This document shows, one piece after another, positions 41,980-52,500 of a DNA stretch of 64,000 bases. The stretch covers positions 24,313 through 88,312 of the forward strand of contig NZ_SJPV01000021.1 of the NCBI RefSeq assembly GCF_007860135.1, in the 5' to 3' direction. The notes below the pieces were generated by a model. It was not told where the DNA came from. It saw only the letters and a program-made list of their open reading frames with translations, and searched no databases. The position numbers and the translations under genes were made by a program. The DNA is from Novipirellula artificiosorum (GTDB lineage Bacteria > Planctomycetota > Planctomycetia > Pirellulales > Pirellulaceae). Position 1 is the first letter of the stretch; each line of letters starts with the position of its first letter.

Positions 41980-43395
41980 ATGAAGCCCAATCTGACTTTG
42001 TTAATCGTACTGCTGTTGTCCTTGCAATGCGCAATTGCCGCGAGGGCTCAGACCAATGGTCCGCTCCGCGTGCATCCGGAGAATCCACGATACTTCACGG
42101 ATGATTCCGGTAGGGCGATTCTGCTGGCTGGCTCGCATACCTGGCCGAACCTCGTGGACATGGGGCCAACCGACCCGCCGCCGGATTTCGATTTTGACGC
42201 CTATCTCGCTTGGCTCCAACGGTACGGCCACAACTTCACTCGCGGCTGGACATGGGAGCCGACGCGTTGGGACACCACGGGAATGAAGGCAGTCCAGTGG
42301 CGCAACGGAAATCACTATGTCGCTCCGCACCCGTGGCAGCGCACCGGCCCTGGCCTGGCGCTCGACGGGAAACCGCGCTTCGACCTGGAGAAGCTCAATC
42401 CGGACTACCTCGAGCGCCTGCGGTCGCGCGTCGCCAAGGCGCAGCAGGCAGGAGTGTTCATTTCGATCATGCTCTTTGAAGGTTATGGCGTGCAATTCCA
42501 AGGTGATGCCTGGCCGAACCATCCTTTCAATCCGGCGAACAACATCAACGGGATCGACGGTGATGCCGACAGCGACGGCAAGGCGATCGAGATCCATCAG
42601 CTCGCCAGCAAAACAGTCACTCGTGTTCAGGAGGCTTACGTCCGCCGGATTGTCGAAACGCTGAACGGTTTCGACAACGTGCTCTACGAAATCTCAAACG
42701 AAACACATCCTGGTTCAACCGATTGGCAGTACCACATAATCCGCTTCGTCAAACGCTGCGAAGAAGATCTTCCCAAACAGCATCCGGTCGGCATGACGTA
42801 CCAGAATCGACGCGGCAAGAACGAGACACTTTTCAGCGGTCCCGCCGATTGGGTATCGCCCAACTCAGAGGGCGGATTCCGAGACGATCCGCCCGACATG
42901 CAGGGAACCAAAGTGGTTCTTTCCGACACGGATCATCTCTGGGGTATCGGTGGCGATGCGATTTGGGTCTGGAAATCTGTCACGCGCGGCCTGAATCCGA
43001 TCTTCATGGATACCTATGACGGCCGTGTGCTTGGAAAAGTCCGGCCTGAGGATGACGCCCCGCGCCGAGCGATGGGACTGGCGATCGAGTACTCGCGACG
43101 CCTGGATCTCGCGCGAGCGATACCTCGAAACGAGTTATCTTCGACCGGCTACTGCCTGGCTGAACCAGGCGTTGCATATCTGTTACTTGCACCGGAAGGC
43201 GGCGAATTCGAAGTGGATCTGACAGCGAGCATCGAATCGTTTTCCGTGGAGTGGCTAGATCCGGCGACCGGCGAGTTGGCCAGAGCCCCACACGTGTCCG
43301 GCGGAGCCAGGCGGATATTTCGAGGACCGTTTGCCGGCGCGACCGTCTTATTTTTGCAGAACACCTCACCTACGAAGAATAAGAAATTGGATTAA
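41980..43395 (+). CDS. Secreted glycoside hydrolase of the DUF4038/GH140-like type
   Basis: ATG at 41980 gives a standard signal peptide (LTLLIVLLLSLQCAIAARAQ); the frame extends to 41791 but the extra part is not leader-like. LRVHPENPRYFTDDSGRAIL and LAGSHTWPNLVDMG are characteristic of this barrel group. YGHNFTRGWTWEPTRW, GVFISIMLFEGYG, VLYEISNETHPGS (likely acid/base Glu) and VLSDTDHLWG follow. A C-terminal beta domain (FSVEWLDPATGELARAPHV) matches the putative collagen-binding domain. The length is 471. Known relatives cut branched plant pectins or remain uncharacterised. Confidence 0.75.
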   Translation: MKPNLTLLIVLLLSLQCAIAARAQTNGPLRVHPENPRYFTDDSGRAILLAGSHTWPNLVDMGPTDPPPDFDFDAYLAWLQRYGHNFTRGWTWEPTRWDTTGMKAVQWRNGNHYVAPHPWQRTGPGLALDGKPRFDLEKLNPDYLERLRSRVAKAQQAGVFISIMLFEGYGVQFQGDAWPNHPFNPANNINGIDGDADSDGKAIEIHQLASKTVTRVQEAYVRRIVETLNGFDNVLYEISNETHPGSTDWQYHIIRFVKRCEEDLPKQHPVGMTYQNRRGKNETLFSGPADWVSPNSEGGFRDDPPDMQGTKVVLSDTDHLWGIGGDAIWVWKSVTRGLNPIFMDTYDGRVLGKVRPEDDAPRRAMGLAIEYSRRLDLARAIPRNELSSTGYCLAEPGVAYLLLAPEGGEFEVDLTASIESFSVEWLDPATGELARAPHVSGGARRIFRGPFAGATVLFLQNTSPTKNKKLD

Positions 43396-43400
43396 GAAAC

Positions 43401-44663
43401 ATGAAAGCCTTCACGCAGTATTTCACCGGCTTGCCGAATCAAAACGTCACAAGCCACACCGTGCATGCATCGGCAAGGATCAGCCGACTTTGGCTGACCC
43501 TTTGCGGCTTCGGCTACCTAGTCGTTTTTGCAGCAACCGGATATGGACAGCAGTCCGAACATGAAGGCGATATCGCTGACGTCCGCGTGATCCGCCGGGT
43601 GGAGCAGCATCCGTACGCATGGAAGATTTGGCAGCCTGTGATTATTCAGGGTGACAAGAAGAAGGAACTGCTGGTAGCCTTCGGCGTCCAGGTAAACGGC
43701 AAAAACGATATGGGCGACATCCTGGCCAGTTTATCTCGGGACGACGGCGATACCTGGGAGGAACCGGTGTCCGTGTTCGACCATCGCGAGCGTCAGGGGG
43801 CCATTCAGTTTGCCTACGCCAACCCCGTCCTCTATCGCGCGCCGGGCCAAGACATCATTTGGTGCTTCGCCATGCGCTGTCCCATGGTGAATCGAAACAG
43901 CGAGGAGTCGCAACTCGTCGGTGCCTTTAGCGCTGACGGTGGACGCAGTTGGACAAGGGTCGAGATGGCCATGCATTACACCGGACCGCTCATTCTTTGC
44001 TCGACGCCTGTGGAGGCGGAGTTCAACGGCCTAAAACGGTTTCTGCTTCCCGCTCACCGCAATACGCTGCAAAAGGACCCGTTCGGTTCGCGCGACCACT
44101 TCATCCTCAGCAGCACCAGCCTGTTGGATTGGAAGCTGGAAGCGTTCATTCCGCAACCGGAAAGCGGCAAGGTGTTTTTGCACGAGGGCAACGTCGCGCC
44201 AGGGGACGCGCCGGGTGAACTCAAGATCGTGATGCGAACCGCCAACTACGAAAACGACAACCGCACCACCATTCCTCCGCGCGCTTACTCAAGCGTCAGT
44301 TCCGACGGCGGCCACACTTGGAGCCCTGCCAAGGAGGAACCGGAATTGCACAACGCCAAGTCGAAGGGATTCTTCGGTCGCGCGGCGGACGGCACCCATC
44401 TCTACGTCTATAACGACGGCCCCGCTCAGCGCGACAAGACCCCTGAATTTCCGTATGGTGGCCGCACCTCGTTGCGCTACAAGACCAAGCCGCCCGGCGG
44501 GACGTGGAGCGTGGAAAAGACCTTTTACGACGCGGGCATCAAGAACTCTTACCCCACACTCGTCGAGGTGGCGCCGGGAGATTTTCGTTGCGTCTGGGAC
44601 AGCGGCACCGCCGACACGCCTCGCACGCATATTCATTTCGGAAAACTCAAGGTGAAGCCATGA
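43401..44663 (+). CDS. Sialidase-family BNR protein
   Basis: A 420-residue exported propeller protein. The N-terminus is long (about 50 residues) with a hydrophobic part LWLTLCGFGYLVVFAATGYG. Asp-box-like motifs: LSRDDGDTWEEP, FSADGGRSWTRV, VSSDGGHTWSPA. YAWKIWQPVIIQGDKKKELL replaces the FRIP region, so a classical active-site Arg there is not evident and sialidase activity is less sure than for the gene at 37247. Near the end, SYPTLVEVAPGDFRCVWDSG is the usual final blade. The stop overlaps the aldolase start by ATGA. Confidence 0.75.
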   Translation: MKAFTQYFTGLPNQNVTSHTVHASARISRLWLTLCGFGYLVVFAATGYGQQSEHEGDIADVRVIRRVEQHPYAWKIWQPVIIQGDKKKELLVAFGVQVNGKNDMGDILASLSRDDGDTWEEPVSVFDHRERQGAIQFAYANPVLYRAPGQDIIWCFAMRCPMVNRNSEESQLVGAFSADGGRSWTRVEMAMHYTGPLILCSTPVEAEFNGLKRFLLPAHRNTLQKDPFGSRDHFILSSTSLLDWKLEAFIPQPESGKVFLHEGNVAPGDAPGELKIVMRTANYENDNRTTIPPRAYSSVSSDGGHTWSPAKEEPELHNAKSKGFFGRAADGTHLYVYNDGPAQRDKTPEFPYGGRTSLRYKTKPPGGTWSVEKTFYDAGIKNSYPTLVEVAPGDFRCVWDSGTADTPRTHIHFGKLKVKP

Positions 44664-45475
44664 AACCGGTCGAACTACGCAAACGCCTGCACGCGGGAGA
44701 GATCAGCTTCGGCACGCTGATCGTCTCGCCGTCACCGCGCTGGCCCGACGCGGTGCGCGACTGTGGGCTGGACTTCGTCTTTATCGACACGGAGCACATT
44801 GCGCTGGACCGAGCCCAGTTAAGCTGGATGTGTCAGACGTACTCCGCTCTCGGTCTGCCGCCGCTAGTGCGCATTCCGTCGCCCGACCCTTACGCTGCCA
44901 CCATGGTGCTTGATGGCGGCGCGGCAGGCGTTGTGGCTCCCTACATCGAAACTGCAGAGCAGGTGCAAGCCTTGCGCGGCGCAGTGAAAATGCGGCCTAT
45001 CAAGGGACAGAAACTCAAGCAAATGCTCGGGGGGGCCAAGGCGGATCCGGAACTTGAAGCCTACATCGAAAAAGGGGCGAACGAACGGCTACTCATCGTC
45101 AACATCGAGAGCACGCACGCCATGGCTGCCCTGGACGATATTCTGACCGTGCCTGACCTAGACGGCATACTCATTGGGCCGCACGACCTGTCCTGCAGTC
45201 TCGGCCTGCCGGAGCGTTATGACCACCCAGACTTCCTTGCCGCGTGTCAGACGATCTTTCGCAAGGCGCGCGCGGCGGGTGTTGGGGCAGGCATTCACTT
45301 CTGGGGAGAGGTTGGACAGCAAGTGCACTTCATCGAGCTCGGCGCGAACATGTTGATCCACAGCGCCGACATATCCTTGTTCACGAAACACTTGCAAGTG
45401 GAACTCAACGAAATCAAGCAAGCCGTCGGACTTAAATCCGCGACAAACGCCGCCGGTTCGGGTGATACCATCTGA
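44660..45475 (+). CDS. HpcH/HpaI-family aldolase
   Basis: A 271-residue class II pyruvate aldolase. FVFIDTEHIALDRAQLSWM carries the Asp-Thr-Glu-His segment with catalytic His, LVRIPSPDPYAATMVLDGGAAGVVAPY the substrate and metal site, and IGPHDLSCSLGLP the metal-bound Asp region. Members split 2-keto-3-deoxy acids or related hydroxy-ketoacids into pyruvate and an aldehyde. Coupled to a BNR protein and followed by a sulfatase, it may process an acid sugar released from the glycan. A start inside the upstream gene at 44504 is not needed; ATG at 44660 begins the conserved fold. Confidence 0.85.
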   Translation: MKPVELRKRLHAGEISFGTLIVSPSPRWPDAVRDCGLDFVFIDTEHIALDRAQLSWMCQTYSALGLPPLVRIPSPDPYAATMVLDGGAAGVVAPYIETAEQVQALRGAVKMRPIKGQKLKQMLGGAKADPELEAYIEKGANERLLIVNIESTHAMAALDDILTVPDLDGILIGPHDLSCSLGLPERYDHPDFLAACQTIFRKARAAGVGAGIHFWGEVGQQVHFIELGANMLIHSADISLFTKHLQVELNEIKQAVGLKSATNAAGSGDTI

Positions 45476-45550
45476 CCAACTGCCAAACACAGTCGAACGC
45501 GAAAGTGTTGAAACGAATGAGAGTTGGTAAATGAATGAGGCAAGTAAAGT

Positions 45551-45595
45551 TGACAGAGCGATAGCCGACAGAATGATGGGCGACAAAAAAATGAA
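45551..45595. repeat. 15-base tandem repeat, three units
   Basis: TGACAGAGCGATAGC, CGACAGAATGATGGG and CGACAAAAAAATGAA are consecutive copies of the same pattern as at 20967-21011 (24 of 31 aligned bases agree). The array spans the alternative start codons of the next sulfatase. Confidence 0.65.
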
Positions 45596-47057
45596 GACAC
45601 GACTGAAATACTTTTGGCAAATTGTTTTTTGTCTAACGGTGCTTCTTGGTTCGGTGTTGGCGAGGCTCGCAGATGGAGCAGAGCCTAAGCCGATGAACAT
45701 CGTGCTGTTTTTGATTGACGATCTTGGTTGGCGCGATCTTGGCTGCCAGGGAAGTGCTTACTACCAAACGCCGCACATCGATCGTCTGGCGCAAGAAGGC
45801 GTGCGATTTACGGATGCGTATGCGGCCTGCGCGGTTTGCTCCCCGACTCGTGCGGCGCTAATGACTGGTAAGTATCCGGCGCGACTCTTGCTGACTGACT
45901 GGCTGCCGTCTGGTCGCTGGAATCCGAAAGCGAAACTGCGTGAAGGGCGTTTTATTCGTGGCCTACCGATAGAAGAATTCACATTGGCCGAAGCTCTTCG
46001 CGAAGCCGGCTATCGCACAGCAAGCATCGGCAAGTGGCATCTGGGCAGCGAGCCGTTCAGCTTGCCGGAACATCATGGTTTTGATGTGAATATCGCTGGT
46101 AATGCACACGGTGCTCCTGGCAGTTACTTCTTTCCGTACCAAGGCAACTGGTTGATTCCCACAACCGGGCTACGAGCCAAATGGAATGTGCTGGCCGATG
46201 GAAAGCCGGGTGAATATCTGACGGACCGACTTACCGACGAGGCCGTCACGTTCATTCAAGAGAGCCGAGATAAGCCATTCTTTCTTTACTTTCCGCACTA
46301 CGGTGTACACACGCCGCTGCAAGCTAAAGAAGACATCATTGCCAGATACGAAACTGTGCCGGAAGATCAACGTCAGGGAAAACTGGTCTACGCGGCGATG
46401 GTACAGAGCATTGATGACAGCGTCGGTCGCGTTTTGGCCACGCTGGAAGAATCTCAGTTGGATCAGAACACGGTTGTGATTTTCACAAGCGACAACGGCG
46501 GCTTCTACAACGCCACCAGCAATGCACCATTGCGAGCCAACAAAGGAGCTTACTACGAAGGTGGCATTCGTGTGCCGCTGATCGTCAAGTGGCCGGACAT
46601 TGCCATACCTGGCCTGATTGTGAACGAACCTGTCACTAGCACCGACTTGTATCCCACCTGCCTCGCCGCAGCAGAATTGCCACTGCGACCAAACCAACAT
46701 CTCGATGGTGTCAATCTAAAACCCTTGCTGAACGGCACGTCGCAACGGCTTCCACAGCGCTCGCTTTTCTGGCACTACCCCCATTACAACGATCATCCGT
46801 CGAGTGTGCCGAGCAGTGTCATCCGCAAAGGCCCGTGGAAGCTGATCGAGACATTCGACCCAGAAGGAATTGAGCTTTACGATCTCGCCAACGACATCGG
46901 TGAAACAAAGAACCTCGCGGCGACTGAGACGACAAGGACGGCTGAACTTCTTGAGGAACTCAATAGATGGCGTGTCACCGTCGGCGCCGAAAGGATGTTC
47001 CCCAATCCGGACTTTGACCCTTCCGAAGTGCCAGCCAAGAAGAGCAAGAAGAAGTGA
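45591..47057 (+). CDS. Arylsulfatase A-like sulfatase with Lys-rich tail
   Basis: ATG at 45591 is preferred because a signal peptide follows (YFWQIVFCLTVLLGSVLA); the frame begins at 45531, but those 20 residues are encoded by the tandem repeat. Motifs: NIVLFLIDDLGWRDLGC, CSPTRAALMTGKYPAR (formylglycine Cys83), IGKWHLGSEPF, FPHYGVHTPLQAKED, FTSDNGGFYNA and GGIRVPLIVKWP. The 488 residues are normal. The end is basic (VPAKKSKKK). Substrate is an unknown sulfate ester. Confidence 0.9.
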   Translation: MKTRLKYFWQIVFCLTVLLGSVLARLADGAEPKPMNIVLFLIDDLGWRDLGCQGSAYYQTPHIDRLAQEGVRFTDAYAACAVCSPTRAALMTGKYPARLLLTDWLPSGRWNPKAKLREGRFIRGLPIEEFTLAEALREAGYRTASIGKWHLGSEPFSLPEHHGFDVNIAGNAHGAPGSYFFPYQGNWLIPTTGLRAKWNVLADGKPGEYLTDRLTDEAVTFIQESRDKPFFLYFPHYGVHTPLQAKEDIIARYETVPEDQRQGKLVYAAMVQSIDDSVGRVLATLEESQLDQNTVVIFTSDNGGFYNATSNAPLRANKGAYYEGGIRVPLIVKWPDIAIPGLIVNEPVTSTDLYPTCLAAAELPLRPNQHLDGVNLKPLLNGTSQRLPQRSLFWHYPHYNDHPSSVPSSVIRKGPWKLIETFDPEGIELYDLANDIGETKNLAATETTRTAELLEELNRWRVTVGAERMFPNPDFDPSEVPAKKSKKK

Positions 47058-47151
47058 TCTCTGGCATCGTGGTCTGTTGCGACCGTGACTTGTGCCTCCC
47101 GTATTTCGTCTGTTTGTCATCTTACTTTAATAGACGGTAGAAACATAAGTG

Positions 47152-47421
47152 ATGCAAAACCGTTCATTGAACCTGTTGGTGTTCGCCGTCTTGCTTTTTG
47201 CCGCGCCGACTTCTGCCGTAGCTCAAGAGCTTTACTTCCCTTCATCGGACCGAGACTGGGCCACGGTAACTCCTGAGTCACTCGGCTGGGACATGGCCGC
47301 GCTCGAGGAGGTCTTCAAACTTGTGGAGCCGCACTGGCGTACACGTTATTTAGTAGAACTCGGTCAAAGGCTGTTGAATGAAAAACTTCCGCATCAGTGT
47401 TTACCTGGATCAGTATTGTGA
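47152..47421 (+). pseudogene. Class C beta-lactamase-like serine hydrolase, N-terminal stub
   Basis: ATG at 47152 opens a signal peptide (LNLLVFAVLLFAAPTSAVAQ) and YFPSSDRDWATVTPESLGWD, then ALEEVFKLVEP, the usual opening of planctomycete beta-lactamase-fold hydrolases. Family similarity ends about residue 58. The remaining 31 residues are not recognisable, and no SxxK motif is present. Full members have 380 or more residues. The gene is truncated at about 47325 by the junction with the next dehydrogenase gene. Confidence 0.65.
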
Positions 47422-48287
47422 ATTCGATTTCCGATCGTCGTGTGGGCGTAGTTGGTTTGGGCTTGATGGGCACGGCCATCAGTGAGCGGCTTCTGGCTTG
47501 CGGTTTTGTCCCCGTCGTTTGGAATCGAACACGCGACAAAGCGGATCGCCTGCTGGAACTGGGAGCGGTTTGGAGCGACCATCCGCTCGTGGATTGCCAG
47601 CGAGTCATCATCAGCTTGTTTTCCAGCGAAGTTGTCTCGGAAGTCCTCAAGCCACGGCTGAGCGAAATTCGGTCCGGACAAATCATTATCGATACCACGA
47701 CCGGCGACCCTCACGAGAGCGTTGCCTGGGAAACACTGCTTTTGGAACGCGGTGCAAACTATCTCGATGCACCGATTTCCGGTTCAAGCGAACAGACACG
47801 TCGCGGCGAAGCAACAGTAATCGTCAGCGGCAAGACACAAGTCTTTGACTCCTGCAGTGATTTGTGGCCCGTGCTTGGAAAAAACGTTTTTCACGTAGGT
47901 GGATGCGGCAATGCGGCGAAAATCAAGCTTGTGAGCAACTTAGTGCTGGGATTGAATCGCGCTGCATTGGCAGAAGGTCTCGTTTTCGCAGAGTCATTGG
48001 GACTGGATCCCAAAGCAACATTGCAGGTCCTGCAGGGAAGCGCCGCGTATTCACGGCAAATGGACACCAAAGGCCTGAAGATGATCGAACGTGACTACAG
48101 CACTCAAGCGAAGTTGTCGCAGCATCTCAAGGATGTCCGATTGATGTTGCAAGCCGCTCAGGAAAACGGCCTGGCGCTGCAACTGTGCGAGACGCATCGA
48201 GAGCTGCTTGAGCAAGCCGAAACAATGGGGTTGGGTGAGTCGGATAACAGCTCTATTGTCGAAGCCATGCGGAGTTCAACTAGATGA
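47418..48287 (+). CDS. NAD-binding beta-hydroxyacid dehydrogenase (3-hydroxyisobutyrate/tartronate semialdehyde type)
   Basis: RVGVVGLGLMGTAISERLL is the NAD-binding Rossmann start, NYLDAPISGSSEQTRRGEA the substrate-binding signature, and GNAAKIKLVSNLVLG holds the catalytic Lys. The 289 residues from GTG 47418 fit the family; GTG at 47397 would add seven residues. It reduces or oxidises a beta-hydroxyacid such as tartronate semialdehyde, glycerate or a related acid, consistent with the aldolase encoded 2 kb upstream. The stop overlaps the MFS start by ATGA. Confidence 0.85.
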   Translation: MNSISDRRVGVVGLGLMGTAISERLLACGFVPVVWNRTRDKADRLLELGAVWSDHPLVDCQRVIISLFSSEVVSEVLKPRLSEIRSGQIIIDTTTGDPHESVAWETLLLERGANYLDAPISGSSEQTRRGEATVIVSGKTQVFDSCSDLWPVLGKNVFHVGGCGNAAKIKLVSNLVLGLNRAALAEGLVFAESLGLDPKATLQVLQGSAAYSRQMDTKGLKMIERDYSTQAKLSQHLKDVRLMLQAAQENGLALQLCETHRELLEQAETMGLGESDNSSIVEAMRSSTR

Positions 48288-49537
48288 CATCACAGCCGCT
48301 TTCTCGTAGCGCTCGCGTATTTGTGCTGGTCTCTGCCTCACTCGGTTTGGTCTTCGATGGTGTCGAGTTGGGATTGATGCCAGTCGCATCGCTGAGTGTA
48401 TCGAAGAGTCTTTTGGGGGAAGCATTTACGCCCACACTTGGTGGCGATTGGTTTGCGCGCTTTACGGCGGCTCTGATGCTCGGTGCAGCGGTGGGAGGTA
48501 TCCTGCTCGGCAACCTCGGCGATCGGATCGGTCGCTCTCGTGCGATGGGAGTGAGTATTCTCTTCTATTCGATCTTCGCGATGATGGGCGCCTGGGCTCG
48601 CACTCAAGAGGAAATGCTAGTTCTACGGTTCATGGTTGGGCTTGGCGTCGGAGGCGTATGGCCTAACGGAATGGCTCTCGTCGCCGAATGTTGGTCGAGC
48701 GCTTCCAGACCCCTGGTAACCGGCGTGATGAGCGCGGGATTGAACGCGGGCATCTTGCTGTTATCGCAGGTTGTGCGCATTTGGACCGTCAGTCCCGATT
48801 CGTGGCGATGGTTGTTTTATTTAGGCGGACTGCCTGCGCTGCTGGGAATCCTGGTGTTGGTGGCTTTGCCTGAATCACCAACATGGCTGGCGAATCGCAA
48901 CACAACAAAGCAACCGCCACCGCCGATACGTGAGTTGTTCCGGCCGGAGCTCATTCGAATGACTTTCGTGGCAATCATCATTGCTTCCATTCCGCTTGTC
49001 GGCGCATGGTCTGCAAGCAAGTGGATGATTCCCTGGGCCGACAAAGTTGCCGGAACTGCCAGTCCGGGCTACAAGGCCGCGACTCAGGGTTGGTGGGCGC
49101 TGGGAGCAACGCTCGGGAGCTTTTCAGGTGCGCAACTCTCGCGGTGGATGGGGCGACGCACAAGCTATCTGCTGATTAGCTTCTTCACTACCATCCTGAC
49201 GCTCACGATGTTTCAATGGACGGCGCCGCTGCAACCGAGCTTTCATCCCGTAGTTTTCGCACAGGGCTTTGTCGCGACTCTGTTCTTTGGATGGCTTGCC
49301 GTCTTCCTGCCTCAAATGTTTCCTACTCGCGTACGAGCCACAGGCAGCGGTCTTGCTTACAATTCCGGGAGATTCGCAACCGCCGCAGGTGTGTTGCTGG
49401 CCGGACTCCTGTTTGCGACTCTTGGAGGCGATTACTCGCGAGTTGGTTCTCTTTGCTCAATGATTTACGCGGTCGGCATGCTGGTTGTCTGGTTGTTGCC
49501 CCAAACAGAAACGAAGGAAGAGCAGGCTGATGTTTGA
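48284..49537 (+). CDS. MFS transporter (sugar/aromatic acid type)
   Basis: A 417-residue protein with about 12 hydrophobic helices. GNLGDRIGRSRAM after helix 2 and VALPESPTWLANR after helix 6 are signatures of the sugar and aromatic-acid:H+ branches, which also include the sialate transporter NanT. In the second half, FLPQMFPTRVRATGSGLAYN is the repeat of the loop motif. Overlap with the dehydrogenase by ATGA and with the next gene by 8 bases shows a three-gene unit. The substrate may be a sialic acid, uronate or hydroxyacid (inference). Confidence 0.85.
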   Translation: MTSQPLSRSARVFVLVSASLGLVFDGVELGLMPVASLSVSKSLLGEAFTPTLGGDWFARFTAALMLGAAVGGILLGNLGDRIGRSRAMGVSILFYSIFAMMGAWARTQEEMLVLRFMVGLGVGGVWPNGMALVAECWSSASRPLVTGVMSAGLNAGILLLSQVVRIWTVSPDSWRWLFYLGGLPALLGILVLVALPESPTWLANRNTTKQPPPPIRELFRPELIRMTFVAIIIASIPLVGAWSASKWMIPWADKVAGTASPGYKAATQGWWALGATLGSFSGAQLSRWMGRRTSYLLISFFTTILTLTMFQWTAPLQPSFHPVVFAQGFVATLFFGWLAVFLPQMFPTRVRATGSGLAYNSGRFATAAGVLLAGLLFATLGGDYSRVGSLCSMIYAVGMLVVWLLPQTETKEEQADV

Positions 49538-52500
49538 ATTTCAATCGCTCCGTTTTGCGCGAGTTATCGTACGCCTGTGTATTTTCACAATCGTCTGTGG
49601 GATGGCCGATCTGTCGGCCGCTCAGTTCAATGATCCCGACGCCGATCGTGAAGCTCTGCCAACAGTTCCGCCGGGTTTTGAAGTGAGCCTGTTTGCACGA
49701 GAACCACTCGTGCGACAGCCCTGTTCGATGGCCTTCGATCAGCAGGGCCGTTTGTTTGTCGGGATGGGGCCTCAGTATCGCAATCCGACTCCGGAAACAC
49801 CTGGCGATCGCGTGGTCATTGTCAGCGATGCGGACGGCGACGGCGTGGCGGAATCAACGAAGGTGTTTGCACGTGGCTTCAACGCAGTTCAAGGGCTGGC
49901 GTGGCATGGAAACGACTTGTGGGTCGCCAACGCTCCTGATTTGACCGTCGTCCGCGATCTGGATGGCGATGATGAAGCGGATGAGTATGTGCGGATCTAT
50001 ACGGACCTTGGCAATTTAGAACACGGTTTGCACGGCCTGAACTGGGCTCCGGATGGCAAACTCTATATGAGCAAAGGCAATTCAAAGGGGCTGACGCAAC
50101 CTGGCCGCATTGCACCAAAACCATTTCGCGATTTGTGGGGAGTGAAAGCTCCTGCGGGTTCGCCCGATTTTCCGAAACCGAAAACTTACACCAAAGACGA
50201 CTATCGGCACGCCTATCATGATCCAAACGACGATTGGGGATTGGAAGGCGGTATCTTGCGCTGCGATGACGGTGGAGGCAATTTGGAGATCGTTTCGCGA
50301 GGGTTTCGCAATCCGTGGGACATCACCGCCGATAGTGGTTTCAATTGGCTCGGAACCGACAACGATCAGACCAACGGCGATCGCATTTTCATGCCATTCT
50401 TCGGTGCGCACTTCGGATGGAATCACCCGTGGAGCGCGCATTGGTCCACCGAGCCTCATGCGCCGTCGGCACCAGTGAGCGGCCCACTGTTTGAAGGCTC
50501 AGGAACGGGGATCGTTTTTGGAGACTCTGCGAAGTTTCCAGACGAATTCCGCGGCGTGTACTTCATCAACGATTGGCTGAACAAGACAACCTTCGTGTGG
50601 CGTCCAGGCTGGGACGGCGCATTGCTGCGACCTCGGAATGGAAATTGGGAACCGTTCGTTGTTGGAGGCCAGTCACTGTATCGTCCGACCGACCTGGAAG
50701 TTGGCCCCGATGGTGCCCTTTGGATCCTGGGCTGGAGCAGTGGCTATGGAGCCGAGTGGAACGATGGTGAGCTGACCAATGAAGGGCGTATCTATCGTGT
50801 CTCCGCTACAAGCACAGCACGCTCGACTCAAGCAATAAAGTCTGAACCAAGGACTCTGAATCAATTCGCAGTGGCCGAGTTGGTGGAGCGATTTAAGGGA
50901 CCGTTGCCGGTCTGGAGAATCGATGCGCAGGATGAACTGGTCGGGCGTGGCGTGGCGATTCTACCTGAGCTGCTTGCTGAGGTTCACGGCGGCCAGTTAA
51001 CTGAAATGCAGGAAACGTGGGCTCTGTGGACTCTCGGTCGTTTGCCGGTCAACGAAGCAAGCATTGACCAGTACTTTGCAGATCTTTTGAGTGCCGATTC
51101 AGCCGCAAACTTGAATCAACAGATTCAAGCGATTCGTATTCTTGCGAAGCGAACTCGCGAAACGGGTACTCGTGTTTTGCCAGAAGTTGTTGACGATTTT
51201 CTGAAACACAGCCAACCGCGACTGCGATTCGCTGCCGTGCAGGCGATTTCACAAGCACGCCAGACGCAGGCCCTGCCAGGTCTGTTACGGCTGCTGGCCG
51301 ATGAGTCCGACGAGACAGTTTTTTACGCCGCCTGGCAGACGCTTCGCGAACTCAGTTCCCCCGGCGAACTTCGGGATTTGCTTCGCGACGCCAGCGGTGG
51401 TGTTCGCAGAGCAGCGCTGCTGGCTCTGCTTGAAACACACTCGCTCTCCAAAGCTCAGTTGTTAGCGCTGACTGCAGACAGCGATCCTCACACTGCAGCA
51501 ATCGCCCGGCTGTGGCTCGACAAAATGGCAAATGGCGGCGAGAAAGCAGTCGTCAAAGGGCGTCCGCTCAACCCAACACCTGAGCAAGGTGGCGCTGTTG
51601 ATCTTGCCCGAGGCGACGTGGCCCTTGTCAGAAAGATTGTCGCGAAGAGCAAGAACACATACCGCCTGGCACCGGGCGGGCTTGTCCAGGGCGGGCAATT
51701 GTACACGGACCGCAATTACAAATTTCGAACGCTGCCTGCGGCATTACAGGGTCTGGATCTTATTCAAACAGCGAATGACGACGATCGCGCGCGGGGGGAC
51801 GGCTGGTTAACGTTCGAAGCGATTGTGCCATTGCGAGTCACGGTGGCCGTCGACCAACGACACACAATACTGCCCGCCTGGATCCTTCAGCAATTCAGAA
51901 AGACTGAAGGGCAGATCGTTTCTGATGACAGCACGTTGGAACTGTACACACGAGACTACCCGGCCGGGACAATTGAGCTGGGCGGAAATACGGACCGCAA
52001 ACCGAAGAAAGCCATTGCGAATTACGTTGTCCTGCTTGAGCCGATTCCGCTGGTTCAGCACACCGAACCTGAATCGCTCGATAAATTGCGTGAACAGGCA
52101 CTGTCACTGTTGGGATCGGCTGATGCAACGCGCGGAGAAATTCTGTTCAAGCATCGCGGCGGCGCAGGGTGCAGTAAGTGTCATAGCTTGAATGCATCCG
52201 TGAACGCGTTTGGACCGAACCTTAGTTCCATCGGCTCGCGGGCCGCCCCGAAACATATCGTCGAATCAATGATCGAACCCAACAAAGTGATCACAGAAGG
52301 TTTCAATCTGCTGACTGTGCTGACTGAAGATGGCCAGATCTATTCAGGCGTTTTGCTCGAGGAAAGCGGTTTGTCGTTGGCTATCGGGCTGAATTCCGGT
52401 GAGCGAGTCGATATCCCTAAGTCATTGATCGAAGAGCGAAAAACCAGCAGCGTGTCGGCTATGCCCACCATGACTGCGCTGCTGAACGCTCAACAAATCG

